A stretch of DNA of 64,000 nt from Paenibacillus xylanilyticus (GCF_009664365.1 NZ_CP044310.1:1499001-1563000), one strand, 5' to 3'. Shown: positions 34,567 to 44,121, counted from the stretch's first letter. Notes: generated by a model from the sequence alone, not told the origin. Numbers and translations: made by a program.

Positions 34567-35517
34567 GTGAATAACTATATTGTCCGAAGGATCGTACAGG
34601 CGATCCCGCTTTTGTTTGTTATCTCCATCGTTTCCTTTACCTTGATCAAGCTGGCGCCGGGCGATCCGGTGCTTTCCTTTGTTACTCCCAATATGGGAGC
34701 AGAGGATGTGGAACGTATTCGGCAAAATCTTGGACTGGACCAGCCCATGTATGTGCAATACGTGGTGTGGCTGAAAAATGTTCTGACAGGTGATCTCGGC
34801 TATTCACTGGTCAATCACCGCCCGGTTGCCGAATTAATTGTTGAACGTCTTCCCGCTACGTTTGGATTGATGGGAGCGTCGCTATTGTTATCATTACTTA
34901 TTTCGATTCCACTGAGCATGATTGCGGGTTCGCGCCAGAACAGTTTGTTTGACCGTGGTCTCAGTCTTCTTTCCTACATTGGGATTTCCATTCCGAGCTT
35001 CTGGTTCGGCATGATGTTGATTTATTTTTTCGCCGTACAGCTGCACTGGCTGCCCAGCATGGGCATGCGGACCGTCGGAGTCGATTCGGCGTGGGATATT
35101 ATCAAACATGGTATTCTGCCATGTACCGTACTGACCTTCATGAATGTGTCGGTGTACATGCGTTATATTCGTTCAAATACGATCAGTCAGCTGGAAGAGG
35201 ACTATGTTCAGATTCAGTATGCTTATGGAGCTACCCGAGGAACAGTACTGCTTCGCCATGTGCTCAAAAATGTACTGCTTCCGGTCATCACCATTCTCGG
35301 CATGTCCTTGCCTGAGCTGATTGCCGGAGCGTTTATTACGGAATCTGTATTCTCATGGCCAGGGATGGGTTCACTGGGAATCTCAGCCGTGCATGGTCTG
35401 GATTATCCGATTATTATGGGCATTACGATGATTTCCTCCGTGCTGCTGGTGGTCGGTAACCTGGTAGCCGATATTCTATATGGCGTGGTAGATCCACGAA
35501 TTAAGACAACGGGGTGA
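34567..35517 (+). CDS. Peptide ABC transporter permease (OppB/DppB-like)
   Basis: A 316-residue permease with six membrane helices. The N-terminal YIVRRIVQAIPLLFVISIVS and the family phrase GDLGYSLVNHRPV (about 78) mark the OppB/DppB group. The EAA-like loop is AYGATRGTVLLRHVLKN (about 219). GTG 34567 follows GGAGGTG (34556-34562). It pairs with the next gene as a heterodimeric channel. Confidence 0.92.
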   Translation: MNNYIVRRIVQAIPLLFVISIVSFTLIKLAPGDPVLSFVTPNMGAEDVERIRQNLGLDQPMYVQYVVWLKNVLTGDLGYSLVNHRPVAELIVERLPATFGLMGASLLLSLLISIPLSMIAGSRQNSLFDRGLSLLSYIGISIPSFWFGMMLIYFFAVQLHWLPSMGMRTVGVDSAWDIIKHGILPCTVLTFMNVSVYMRYIRSNTISQLEEDYVQIQYAYGATRGTVLLRHVLKNVLLPVITILGMSLPELIAGAFITESVFSWPGMGSLGISAVHGLDYPIIMGITMISSVLLVVGNLVADILYGVVDPRIKTTG

Positions 35518-35523
35518 GACAAC

Positions 35524-36369
35524 ATGAATTCAATGCGCTGGCGTAACTTACGGACGCAGTTCAGGCATCAGAAACTGGGCATTGCGGCTGTCATTATATT
35601 GGGCATATTTGTGCTCGCATCCCTGTTTGCGTTTTTATCCCCGCATGATCCCAATGAGATTGTGGTCATGGAGCGATTGCAGCAGCCGAGTGCGGATCAC
35701 TGGTTCGGGACGGATGATTATGGACGAGATTATTTGGCTCGTGCGCTGTACGGAGGCCGTGTTTCTCTTGCGGTAGGTTTCCTGTCGATGGCCATCGCAG
35801 TTATAGTAGGTACACTCGTCGGCACGGTGAGTGGCTATTTTGGAGGCTGGGTGGATAATACGTTGATGCGTATTGTGGACGTACTGATGTCCATTCCGTC
35901 ATTCTTCCTCATGTTGATCCTGAACGCGTACCTCAAACCGGGAATTGGCACGATTATCGTCATTATTGGGGTGTTAAGCTGGATGAACATTGCCCGGATT
36001 GTGAGGGCGGAAGCCATGTCGGTGAAGCAGCGGGAGTATGTTCTGTATGCGCGGGTATCGGGGCAGAAGCCCTTCCGCATCATTATGAAGCACATCATCC
36101 CCAACATCATGCCGACCATTATCGTAGCCGCAACCATCAATATTGCAGGAGCTATTCTTATGGAATCGTCCCTGAGCTTTCTCGGCCTGGGAGTCAAACA
36201 GCCGAATTCCTCCTGGGGCAGCATGCTGAATGATGCCCAGGGCTTCATCAGTGAAGCGCCGTATATGGCCATTTTCCCTGGATTGTTCATTTTGCTGACA
36301 GTACTATCCTTCAACTTCCTGGGTGATGTATTCCGTGTAGCCTTTGAACCTAAAGCAAACAAAAGATAG
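35524..36369 (+). CDS. Peptide ABC transporter permease (OppC/DppC-like)
   Basis: A 281-residue permease with the OppC N-terminal helix (about 19-42), the segment HWFGTDDYGRDYLARALYGG (about 59-78) typical of DppC/OppC, and the EAA loop ARVSGQKPFRIIMKHIIPN (about 177). It starts 6 bp after the preceding stop, in the same operon. Confidence 0.93.
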   Translation: MNSMRWRNLRTQFRHQKLGIAAVIILGIFVLASLFAFLSPHDPNEIVVMERLQQPSADHWFGTDDYGRDYLARALYGGRVSLAVGFLSMAIAVIVGTLVGTVSGYFGGWVDNTLMRIVDVLMSIPSFFLMLILNAYLKPGIGTIIVIIGVLSWMNIARIVRAEAMSVKQREYVLYARVSGQKPFRIIMKHIIPNIMPTIIVAATINIAGAILMESSLSFLGLGVKQPNSSWGSMLNDAQGFISEAPYMAIFPGLFILLTVLSFNFLGDVFRVAFEPKANKR

Positions 36370-36423
36370 ATAATATTAACTAATATTCTTTGGTTGAACT
36401 TACACAGCGGGGTGAATACAACA

Positions 36424-37449
36424 ATGACAGATTTATTATCGGTCAAAGAACTGAGAACGTCCTTTGCCACCCGTGAAGGAGAGGTGCAATCCGTACGGGG
36501 GGTAAGCTTTACCCTGAATGAGGGCGAAGTAGTTGGACTCGTTGGTGAGTCGGGCAGCGGCAAAAGTGTAACAGCCCGTTCATTGATCAGGCTCATCCAG
36601 TCGCCGGGGCGGATTACGGATGGACAGATTTTGTTTCGAGGAGAAGATCTGCTGAACAAATCGGATAGTGAAATGCGCAAAATTCGGGGCAACCGGATCT
36701 CCATGATATTTCAGGATCCGATGACTTCGCTTAATCCTGTAGTCCGTGTGGGCAAACAGATGATTGAAGTTATTCGCCGTCACCGGAAAATGGATAAGTC
36801 CGCGGCTCGCAAGGAAGCCATTGAGCTGCTGCGCCAGGTAGGTATTCCTTCACCAGAGGAACGCATCGACCAATATCCGCATGAATTCAGCGGCGGGATG
36901 CGCCAACGTGTAATGATTGCCATGGCTTTGTCCTGCAAGCCCGAGCTGCTCATTGCCGATGAACCAACGACGGCACTTGATGTGACGATCCAGGCGCAAA
37001 TTTTGCAGCTGATGCAGGAGCTGAAGGAATCCACACAGACATCTATTTTAATGATTACGCATGACCTTGGTGTCGTCGCGCAGGTCTGTACACGCGTGAT
37101 CGTGATGTATGGTGGATTGATTATGGAAGAAGGGCCGGTAGAACGCATATTTGCCCATCCCCAGCACCCCTATACGCAGGGACTGCTGCGATCCATTCCG
37201 AAGCCGGGTGAAGAAGGGGGACGACAACGGCTCGCTACGATTGAAGGCACACCGCCGAACCTGCTGCACCCGCCAACGGGATGTCCGTTTATGGAACGTT
37301 GTCCACATGCGATGGAAGTCTGCAAGCAGATGCCTGAGTATACCGAAACAGCACCGGGCCATCGCGCTTTATGTTGGCTGCTGAATGACGAAGATCGAAA
37401 CCAACACCAGGCACAACTTGGAACACGTACAGAGGAGGTGGAGAAATGA
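36424..37449 (+). CDS. Peptide ABC transporter ATP-binding protein (OppD/DppD-like)
   Basis: A 341-residue ATPase. Walker A is GESGSGKSVTARSL (about residues 41-54), the signature FSGGMRQRVMIAMAL lies at about 158 and Walker B is LLIADEPTTALDV (about 178). The C-terminal oligopeptide domain has the cysteine cluster CPFMERCPHAMEVC (about 287) that binds an iron-sulfur centre in some relatives. The start at 36424 is favoured by GGGGTGA upstream. It overlaps the next gene by 4 bp. Confidence 0.93.
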   Translation: MTDLLSVKELRTSFATREGEVQSVRGVSFTLNEGEVVGLVGESGSGKSVTARSLIRLIQSPGRITDGQILFRGEDLLNKSDSEMRKIRGNRISMIFQDPMTSLNPVVRVGKQMIEVIRRHRKMDKSAARKEAIELLRQVGIPSPEERIDQYPHEFSGGMRQRVMIAMALSCKPELLIADEPTTALDVTIQAQILQLMQELKESTQTSILMITHDLGVVAQVCTRVIVMYGGLIMEEGPVERIFAHPQHPYTQGLLRSIPKPGEEGGRQRLATIEGTPPNLLHPPTGCPFMERCPHAMEVCKQMPEYTETAPGHRALCWLLNDEDRNQHQAQLGTRTEEVEK

Positions 37450-38381
37450 GTGCAATAACAGATCAGCGTGAAGTGCTGCTGGACGTGCGTGGACTAAAAA
37501 AATATTTCCCCGTGCGTGGAAGAAACAAGGGTCAGGAAGTCGTTAAGGCTGTCGATAACGTTAGCTTCCATATTCATAAGGGGGAGACGTTCGGACTCGT
37601 GGGTGAGTCCGGCTGCGGCAAATCAACAACTGGACGCAGCATCGTAAGACTCTATGATGTGACGGATGGAAGTATCCTGTTTGGCGGACAGGACGTTGCC
37701 AAGATGAACGAAAGACAGCTGAAGCCGTTTCGCAAACGGATGCAGACGATTTTCCAAGACCCGTACTCATCACTGAATCCAGGCATGAATGTCTTGCAAA
37801 TCATCAGTGAACCAATGGAGATTCATAACTATGGTTCGAAGGCAGAAATGAAGGGGAGAGCGTATGACCTGATGAACCGCGTAGGCTTGAAGCCGGAACA
37901 TGCCGAACGTTATCCGCATGAGTTCAGCGGTGGACAACGTCAGCGGATCAGCATTGCTCGGGCTCTGTCGGTCAATCCGGAGTTTATACTGTGTGATGAG
38001 CCGTTGTCTGCGCTGGATGTATCCGTACAGGCCCAGGTGGTCAACATGCTTGAAGACCTGCAGGCAGAGATGGGTCTGACCTATTTGTTCATTGCCCATG
38101 ACTTGTCGATGGTACGTCATATCTCCAACCGGATTGGGGTAATGTATCGCGGCAAACTGGTTGAGGTGGCTCCAACCGAAGAACTGTACCGCAATCCGGT
38201 ACATCCGTATACCCAGGCCTTGCTCGCTGCAATACCCGTTCCGGATCCAAGCGTTCGCAACGAGATGCCACCCATCTATAGCGGGGACACGGACCCATCA
38301 GCACGTCGCGGGGATGAAGAACCGGAATGGATGGAAGTGTCGCCGGGACACTTTGTATCCGGATATCGGGACAGGATATAA
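37446..38381 (+). CDS. Peptide ABC transporter ATP-binding protein (OppF/DppF-like)
   Basis: A 311-residue ATPase partner of the previous gene. Walker A is GESGCGKSTTGRSI (about residues 54-67), the signature FSGGQRQRISIARALS lies at about 160 and Walker B is ILCDEPLSALDVS (about 180). The usual C-terminal OppF cysteines are missing. The ATGA overlap with the OppD-like gene couples translation. Last transporter gene of the operon. Confidence 0.92.
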   Translation: MSAITDQREVLLDVRGLKKYFPVRGRNKGQEVVKAVDNVSFHIHKGETFGLVGESGCGKSTTGRSIVRLYDVTDGSILFGGQDVAKMNERQLKPFRKRMQTIFQDPYSSLNPGMNVLQIISEPMEIHNYGSKAEMKGRAYDLMNRVGLKPEHAERYPHEFSGGQRQRISIARALSVNPEFILCDEPLSALDVSVQAQVVNMLEDLQAEMGLTYLFIAHDLSMVRHISNRIGVMYRGKLVEVAPTEELYRNPVHPYTQALLAAIPVPDPSVRNEMPPIYSGDTDPSARRGDEEPEWMEVSPGHFVSGYRDRI

Positions 38382-38428
38382 TTGGGTTATAATTCTAGCA
38401 TCCGAATGGATGAACAGGAAGGTGAGAG

Positions 38429-38878
38429 ATGATGAGTACAGAGATCAAATTATCCCAAAGTACGGCCATTCGCCTGGAACAGGCCCGTGGCAAAGGCATG
38501 CCTGAAGACCAAATACTACAGGCTATCAAGGCCAAGGACGTGGCTGCTTTTGATGCGGTTTCCGAAGAGCACTACAGGTATGATGACTTTATCTCGTATG
38601 CGGAGGAGCATGGAGAAAATCTGGAGGCAGCCGTTCAAGAGGGCTACCGAATTACATTCAATACCCGGGGCGGGCTGGGTATCTGGATCGAGAAAGCTTT
38701 TGGTTTGCGACCGGAGCGTGATTTCACGGTCGGTGAGGGCGTAGTAACCGGCCTGAAGTTGAAGCCGGAGCAGGCAGAAGTGCTGGCGAAGCGCCTGGCA
38801 TCAAACTGGGTCATTACCGATTCGAGAGATGTGCCCGAGGGTCAGGAATTGACCTTGAAATTACGTGCCTTGGTCTAG
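38429..38878 (+). CDS. Conserved hypothetical protein
   Basis: A 149-residue soluble protein, not assigned to a family. The first 60 residues look helical (MPEDQILQAIKAKDVAAFDAV). The middle, GYRITFNTRGGLGIWIEKAFGL (quoted in part: FNTRGGLGIWIEKAFGL), is followed by a beta-rich end. It has no signal or membrane segment. AAGGTGAGAG serves ATG 38429 or 38432. It lies 47 bp after the peptide transporter operon and could be co-transcribed with it. Confidence 0.6.
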   Translation: MMSTEIKLSQSTAIRLEQARGKGMPEDQILQAIKAKDVAAFDAVSEEHYRYDDFISYAEEHGENLEAAVQEGYRITFNTRGGLGIWIEKAFGLRPERDFTVGEGVVTGLKLKPEQAEVLAKRLASNWVITDSRDVPEGQELTLKLRALV

Positions 38879-38910
38879 GCGACAAGCGGGCCAAGTCGAA
38901 GTTACATACG

Positions 38911-38928
38911 CTGACTACATGTAGTCAG
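38911..38928. promoter_or_regulatory. Perfect 18-bp palindrome
   Basis: CTGACTACATGTAGTCAG is a loop-less perfect palindrome between a stop codon (38878) and a terminator (38937). Such sites are usually dimeric-protein operators. It loosely resembles TACA-TGTA sites of BlaI/CopY-type repressors but lacks their spacer. Confidence 0.4.
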
Positions 38929-38936
38929 AGATCAGG

Positions 38937-38982
38937 CTTTCCCTACTGCAGGATTGGAACTGCATAGGGAGAGTTTTTTTTT
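38937..38982 (+). terminator. Intrinsic terminator
   Basis: CTTTCCCTACTGCAG pairs, with one bulged C, to CTGCATAGGGAGAG and is followed by nine T. Confidence 0.88.
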
Positions 38983-39066
38983 GCAAAAGCAGGGGGCGAG
39001 GATATACAATTTAGGAAACAGAACTTCTTGGAAAGTACAGCATCGGATAGAGAGGGGATCACTGTA

Positions 39067-39849
39067 TTGAATCAGCTAACATTTCTGGGAACCGGGGATG
39101 CCATGGGCGTACCGCGTGTATACTGTGATTGTGCAGTCTGTACGGAGGCCCGTCTGACCGGGATCAACCAGCGTAAACGTTCTTCTGTTCTGATCCATTC
39201 AGATGGTACATCCGAACCGTTTATGATTGACTGCGGACCAGACTGGAGATCACAGATGGAGGATCAGGGATTGCGTATGGTTCATACAGTATTGGTGACA
39301 CATGCGCATTTTGACCATATTGGAGGTTTGCCGGAATGGGCGGATGCCTGCCGCTGGCTGGGGGTTAAGGGCAGCTTGTACGCACCGCGCGAAGTAATCA
39401 CAACCATTCAGGGGCAATTTCCTTGGCTAAGCGCGCACATGAACTTTATGGAAACGGACGATGATATCCAGCTTGGCGGTTGGAACGTGCACTCCTGGAA
39501 GGTCTGCCATGGTAAAAACGGTTATTCCTATGCATATCGGCTTGAGCGGGAAGGGTACAGCTGGGCGTATTGTTCGGATGCCATCGATCTGAAGGAAGCA
39601 GAGAAGAAGCCGCTGCACGGGCTGGATCTGCTGGTGCTCGGAACGAGCTTTGTCCATGAGCTTGCGGAATTCTCCACACGATCCGTATACGACATGCGTG
39701 AGGCGCAGGCGCTGCTGCGGGAACTGAAACCGGGGCGCACCTATTTTACCCATATGTCTCATGACGTGGATGTACAGCAAAACTACGATCTGGATCCAGG
39801 TATTACGCTGGCAGCTACAGGCATGAAGGTACCTTTGGGCAGCGTTTAA
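39067..39849 (+). CDS. MBL-fold metal-dependent hydrolase (PhnP-like)
   Basis: A 260-residue metallo-beta-lactamase-fold protein. The metal motif is THAHFDHIGG (about residues 78-87), with further ligands in CHGKNGYSY (about 149), YCSDAIDL (about 172) and a C-terminal THMSHD (about 234). The N-terminal CDCAVC cluster (residues 20-25) matches the structural zinc site of PhnP-type cyclic phosphodiesterases. TTG 39067 follows GAGAGGGGA with 8-nt spacing. The true substrate is unknown; no phn genes are nearby. Confidence 0.82.
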   Translation: MNQLTFLGTGDAMGVPRVYCDCAVCTEARLTGINQRKRSSVLIHSDGTSEPFMIDCGPDWRSQMEDQGLRMVHTVLVTHAHFDHIGGLPEWADACRWLGVKGSLYAPREVITTIQGQFPWLSAHMNFMETDDDIQLGGWNVHSWKVCHGKNGYSYAYRLEREGYSWAYCSDAIDLKEAEKKPLHGLDLLVLGTSFVHELAEFSTRSVYDMREAQALLRELKPGRTYFTHMSHDVDVQQNYDLDPGITLAATGMKVPLGSV

Positions 39850-40007
39850 GTTAGAACCTATTTGGAATATAAAAAAATAAATACAGAAGAGCGTATCCTT
39901 TACCGGAGGTTCTTCGTTTACATAGTGTAAGACCACAAGAGCAAGTCATCGAAAAAGCATGACATGAAGCAAGATCAATCAGGAACCAACAAAGGGGGGC
40001 CCCAAAC

Positions 40008-40877
40008 ATGGCCTTTGTGAAGTCCGTGGATTGCAGAATCAACAGACCACATGATCATCGTAACCAACTCAAGCCAACTACCCAGACTGGTCATCAAGCT
40101 GAATACAGCGTGGAACAGATGATGGAAAGTGTACTGCCGGATCTGATAAGCAGTCTCTACGCTTATTGTCTGTCTCTGACCGGTTCAACCTGGGAGGCCG
40201 AGGATCTGGTTCAGGATACCTGCGTAAAAATGCTGGCTTCTTCGGCTATGCAGTCCTGTAATACAAAGCAAGAGATGAACTGGGAAGCCTATCTGATCCG
40301 GATTGCGCGCAACACATGGATTGACGTCATTCGCAAGCGGGAGAAGCTCGCTTGCAAATTGGATAGCCTGAAACCATTTATGCAAGAATGTGCGGAGGAG
40401 GAGCGATTCGAGGAGATCGAGTCTGCTGTTCAGATCCTTGTCAATGAGCTGCCGCCGTGGCAGCGAGCGATATATATATTACGTGATTTAATGGGTTACA
40501 CGACGGCAGAGACTGCGGAGATGCTGGATACATCGGAAGGAGCGGTCAAAGCCGCGCTGAATCGCGCCAGATCTGCTCTGGAACGCGTCAGACGAAGCCG
40601 CCTGGAAACGGAAGGCGAAGCAGTGAGTGGCGCAGATGAAGATTCAGTGAGCGCAGAACAGCTGCGAAGCTATTTGATGGCTTTTCGCAGTGGAGATACG
40701 GCGCGTCTGATTGATCTGTGCCTGAACCGTACGGATGATCCGGTGGCCGTGGCAGGAACGATTCTGCAGCAGTCTTTGCCGTCTTCATCAACGCAGCCAA
40801 TGATGTACGGATATTCCAATTCCGGCATGACTTCAATGATGTATGGAGGAGGATGTGCCGCTCTCATGGTTGCGTAA
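40008..40877 (+). CDS. ECF-type RNA polymerase sigma factor with C-terminal tail
   Basis: A 289-residue sigma-70 family protein. Region 2 (about 45-110) has [21 protein letters not shown] and [19 protein letters not shown] (each partly conserved). Region 4 (about 145-195) has [20 protein letters not shown] and [18 protein letters not shown] 35-residue N-terminal extension and a tail of about 70 residues ending in a Met/Gly/Tyr-rich stretch ([13 protein letters not shown]) are unusual. AAAGGGGGGC precedes ATG 40008. No anti-sigma gene is adjacent; the next gene, 17 bp away, encodes a ClpP. Confidence 0.85.
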   Translation: MAFVKSVDCRINRPHDHRNQLKPTTQTGHQAEYSVEQMMESVLPDLISSLYAYCLSLTGSTWEAEDLVQDTCVKMLASSAMQSCNTKQEMNWEAYLIRIARNTWIDVIRKREKLACKLDSLKPFMQECAEEERFEEIESAVQILVNELPPWQRAIYILRDLMGYTTAETAEMLDTSEGAVKAALNRARSALERVRRSRLETEGEAVSGADEDSVSAEQLRSYLMAFRSGDTARLIDLCLNRTDDPVAVAGTILQQSLPSSSTQPMMYGYSNSGMTSMMYGGGCAALMVA

Positions 40878-40894
40878 ACCGGGAGGCGACAGGC

Positions 40895-41479
40895 ATGAAC
40901 CATGTACCTTATGTAGTTGAACAGACAGCCCGCGGTGAGCGGAGCTATGATATTTATTCACGTTTGCTGAAAGATCGAATCATTATGGTGTCCGGGGAGA
41001 TTGAGGATCAGATGGCAAATGCCATTGTGGCCCAGCTTCTGTTTCTGACCGCAGAGGACCCCGAAAAGGATATCCAGATGTACATCAACAGTCCGGGTGG
41101 ATCTGTTACAGCCGGATTCTCAATCTATGACACGATGCAATTTGTGAAGCCGGATATTTCAACGATCTGCACTGGCATGGCCGCGAGTTTCGGTACGATT
41201 CTGCTGGTCGGTGGAACTAAAGGAAAACGGTTCGCTCTGCCAAATAGTGAGATTATGATCCATCAACCCCATGGGGGTACGCGCGGGCAGGCATCGGATA
41301 TGCTAATTCATGCCAACCGAATCATTCAGCACCGCCAGCGGCTCAACGAGCTGTTAGCGAACCATACGGGCCAACCACTGGAGCGCATCGAGAGAGATTC
41401 GGATCGCGATTATTTCCTGACCGCAGCGGAAGCGGTGGAATATGGACTGGTGGACAAAGTCATATCCAGAACAGATTAA
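40895..41479 (+). CDS. clpP: ATP-dependent Clp protease proteolytic subunit (ClpP paralogue)
   Basis: A 194-residue serine protease subunit of the ClpP family. The catalytic triad is intact: Ser in TGMAASFG (about 97), His in IMIHQPHGG (about 122) and Asp in DSDRDYF (about 171). The N-terminus [20 protein letters not shown] follows the ClpP consensus closely. Differences from housekeeping ClpP include QPHGG for QPLGG. ATG 40895 has GGGAGGCGA upstream. Pairing with an ECF sigma gene suggests a stress-specific second ClpP. Confidence 0.9.
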   Translation: MNHVPYVVEQTARGERSYDIYSRLLKDRIIMVSGEIEDQMANAIVAQLLFLTAEDPEKDIQMYINSPGGSVTAGFSIYDTMQFVKPDISTICTGMAASFGTILLVGGTKGKRFALPNSEIMIHQPHGGTRGQASDMLIHANRIIQHRQRLNELLANHTGQPLERIERDSDRDYFLTAAEAVEYGLVDKVISRTD

Positions 41480-41514
41480 GCAAGCAGCCGTATAATTTAC
41501 ACCTTAAAACATCT

Positions 41515-41558
41515 AAAGAGCCTGGAAGGTCATATGATCTTCCGGGCTCTTCTCTTTG
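41515..41558. terminator. Bidirectional terminator between clpP and mocR-like gene
   Basis: AAGAGCCTGGAAG pairs with CTTCCGGGCTCTT around a short loop containing TCATATGA, and is flanked by A- and T-rich tracts. Confidence 0.85.
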
Positions 41559-41637
41559 ATTCGTTTATTGTAATTCCACTGTAATGCCATTGTAATTCCA
41601 TTGTGGTTTTCCGTTCATTAGTGGAAACATCCGGGAG

Positions 41638-43062
41638 CTAATCCATCCTTTTAACTAGTTCCATGAGTCTGTTCATTCCTTCGCGAATCTGCTGTTCGTG
41701 TGTATAGGAGAAGGACAAACGCAGCTTGCGACTTGCGGAAGCTTCCGAAGGATCAAATACCGTTCCGGGGACAAACGCCACAGAATGCTCCATGCACTGG
41801 TGAAGCAGTCGTCCTGTATCGATGCCTTCCGGAAGCTCCGCCCAGATGTTGAGTCCGCCCTCAGGCCGGGTCCAATTCCAGTCTGTTTCTTGCAAACACT
41901 TTTCCATGACTTCCATCCGTAATTGTATGGCGGTACGCAGCTTCGACAGGTGCTGATGCATGCGCGGAGATTGAAAGTAACGGAGAAACAACTTCTGGTT
42001 CAGAAGGGGAGTTCCGTTATCAGCCAGTGCTTTAACCGCCTGCAGTCCTGGCATAAACCGGGGACGGCACATTATTGCCGCAATACGCAGACCCGGAGCA
42101 ACATATTTGCTGTAGCTGCGAATGTAGAGCGTGTGTCCTGTCGTATCGTACGTAAAGATTGGCGCCGGAGGTTTCTCCTTGAAATAAATATCGTACGTGC
42201 TGTCATCTTCAACGAGAAAGCATCCATATTGTTCGGCAAGTTCGGGAAGCTGTTTCCGCTGTTCGGTTGGAATATTAATACCGGTCGGATTCTGGAAGGT
42301 TGGCGTCATGTAAAATACGCGGGGCTTCTCCGTCTTCATCAGATGCTCAATCTGTTCCAGATCATAACCCGCCGGGTGTATATCCGTGAAGATCAGGCGT
42401 GCACCCTGTTTGCGGAAAATTTCCATGGCAGGGCCATAGGTCGGCCTTTCCATCAGGACACGGTCGCCTGGTCTGACCAGGCTTCGGGAGATCAGATCAA
42501 TGGCCTGCTGGGCTCCCGTAGTAATGAGTACTTCTTCCGCTGAAATGTAAAATCGTTCTTTCAGTGTCAGATGGCTTGCCAGCGCACTACGCAGTTCCAT
42601 ATCACCCTGAATGGTTGAATATGTACCGAGCAGCCGGGGATACTGATCCAGCAAATCCCGCATGAGTTCTCCCCAGTAACGGTTAGGGAGCAGGGCAGGA
42701 TCAATCAGTGACTTCGAAAATTGATATTCGGCTTCAAGGGACTGCACGCGCGCGAGTGAGTCCCAGTGCAGCCAGGCGGATACAGCAGGGTCATCTGCCT
42801 GGTCCGCTACAGGCGACGGGTCAGCAGGACTGACATAATAACCGGACTTGTCCTTCACGTACACATTCCCGCGTTCCTTCAGCTCCTGATAGGCTTTGAA
42901 CACCGTAAGCCGATGTACACCGAGCTGCTCGGACAGGCTTCGCACCGAAGGGAGCTTTTCATGTTCCGCCCACTCTCCCGCCTCAATACGCACCACGAGA
43001 TAATGAACCACCTGTTCATATAGTTTAAGGCTGTTATCTGTCATCAACATGGCTTTGCCCAC
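41638..43062 (-). CDS. MocR/PdxR-type GntR regulator with aminotransferase domain
   Basis: A 474-residue regulator. It has an N-terminal GntR winged helix (about 10-75, KLPSVRSLSEQLGVHRLTVF), a linker, and a fold-type I aminotransferase domain with TTGAQQAIDLISR (about 184), VEDDSTYDIYF (about 286) and the PLP lysine in RSYSKYVAPGLR (about 317). MocR proteins sense PLP or amine ligands and often control a divergent transporter; the EamA exporter gene here is divergent. GTG 43062 is chosen from the spacing to AAAGGAG; GTG 43071 is too close to it. Confidence 0.87.
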   Translation of the reverse strand: MGKAMLMTDNSLKLYEQVVHYLVVRIEAGEWAEHEKLPSVRSLSEQLGVHRLTVFKAYQELKERGNVYVKDKSGYYVSPADPSPVADQADDPAVSAWLHWDSLARVQSLEAEYQFSKSLIDPALLPNRYWGELMRDLLDQYPRLLGTYSTIQGDMELRSALASHLTLKERFYISAEEVLITTGAQQAIDLISRSLVRPGDRVLMERPTYGPAMEIFRKQGARLIFTDIHPAGYDLEQIEHLMKTEKPRVFYMTPTFQNPTGINIPTEQRKQLPELAEQYGCFLVEDDSTYDIYFKEKPPAPIFTYDTTGHTLYIRSYSKYVAPGLRIAAIMCRPRFMPGLQAVKALADNGTPLLNQKLFLRYFQSPRMHQHLSKLRTAIQLRMEVMEKCLQETDWNWTRPEGGLNIWAELPEGIDTGRLLHQCMEHSVAFVPGTVFDPSEASASRKLRLSFSYTHEQQIREGMNRLMELVKRMD

Positions 43063-43087
43063 CCGACTCACGCTCCTTTTGGACTCT

Positions 43088-43156
43088 ATTGTAACAGGAA
43101 ATGAGTAGATTCTGTTCTGTTTTCGTCATTCTGTTCTGTAGACAGTGCTATATGAT
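43088..43156. promoter_or_regulatory. Divergent promoter region with two 12-bp direct repeats (MocR-type operator)
   Basis: ATTCTGTTCTGT occurs twice, at 43109-43120 and 43128-43139 (19-bp period). Minus-strand TACAAT lies at 43088-43093 and plus-strand TATGAT at 43151-43156. Direct repeats between divergent genes are the usual MocR binding arrangement. Confidence 0.65.
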
Positions 43157-43182
43157 GGAGAGCAGATGAAGGAGGGGCTAGC

Positions 43183-44121
43183 ATGGTTGCAGCAGCATTT
43201 ACAGTAATGTGTCTTATTTTTGGAACAACGTTCCTGGCGATTAAAATTGGGGTCGAGGCAGGCATGCCGCCTTTTCTATCGGCCGGATTACGTTTTATCA
43301 TTGCAGGGGCATTGATGTTTGCATGGATGTGGATGAAAGGGAAGGTCAATCTGTCCCTGCTGTGGAGAAAAGAAATGCTCCTGACCGGAGCAGGGCTGAC
43401 CTTCGGTACGTTTGCCACGTTATATTGGGCAGAGCAATATGTCAGCTCAGGCGTTGGGGCTATTTTATCAGCTACCGGGCCGTTGATGATTATGGTAATG
43501 CAGACTGCTTTGCTGCGGCAGAAAACCTCTGCCCGCATGATTGCAGGCTGCCTGATCGGTTTTGGAGGCGTTGTGCTTGTCGTTTTACCCGGTGTATCCA
43601 TTGGTGGAAGTTCACTGTGGTTATGGGGGTGTATCGCCGTACTTGTGGGAGAAGTATGCTATTCAGCAGGCGCCCTGTACTCCAAGAAGGTGATCAATCA
43701 GTTCAAGGAAGCAAGTCCCGTAGCGATTAATGCCGTACAGATGATGTATGGGGGATTGCTGTTATCCGGGCTCTCGGCAGTGACGGAATCGTGGAGCACG
43801 TCTACACTTGATTGGGCTCCGGCGATCTTGTCCCTGATCTACTTGACGGTGATTGGATCAATGGTAGGGCATAGCCTGTTCTACTGGATCATGTCACGTA
43901 CGAACCCGCTGTTCCCGGCAACCTGGCTGTACATTTCTCCTCCGATTGCGGTCGGTCTTGGAGCGGTTGTGTATGGTGAACATGTAAGCTGGATCACCTG
44001 GATCGGTGTTGTGCTTGTGGTATCCGGTTTGCTGGCGATGAATGAGAAAGTGATGAGCTGGCTGAAGAGAGGTAAACGAACCAATTCATTGGTGCAAACT
44101 TCCAAACCTGTGGTAAAATAG
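43183..44121 (+). CDS. EamA/DMT-family transporter
   Basis: A 312-residue membrane protein with ten predicted helices in two EamA repeats (about 5-135 and 150-290). Typical phrases are FGTTFLAIKIGVEAGMPPFL near the N-terminus and LYISPPIAVGLGAVVYGEH near the C-terminus. Members export amino acids or other metabolites; the cargo is unknown. AAGGAGGGG precedes ATG 43183. The divergent MocR gene probably controls it. Confidence 0.87.
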   Translation: MVAAAFTVMCLIFGTTFLAIKIGVEAGMPPFLSAGLRFIIAGALMFAWMWMKGKVNLSLLWRKEMLLTGAGLTFGTFATLYWAEQYVSSGVGAILSATGPLMIMVMQTALLRQKTSARMIAGCLIGFGGVVLVVLPGVSIGGSSLWLWGCIAVLVGEVCYSAGALYSKKVINQFKEASPVAINAVQMMYGGLLLSGLSAVTESWSTSTLDWAPAILSLIYLTVIGSMVGHSLFYWIMSRTNPLFPATWLYISPPIAVGLGAVVYGEHVSWITWIGVVLVVSGLLAMNEKVMSWLKRGKRTNSLVQTSKPVVK

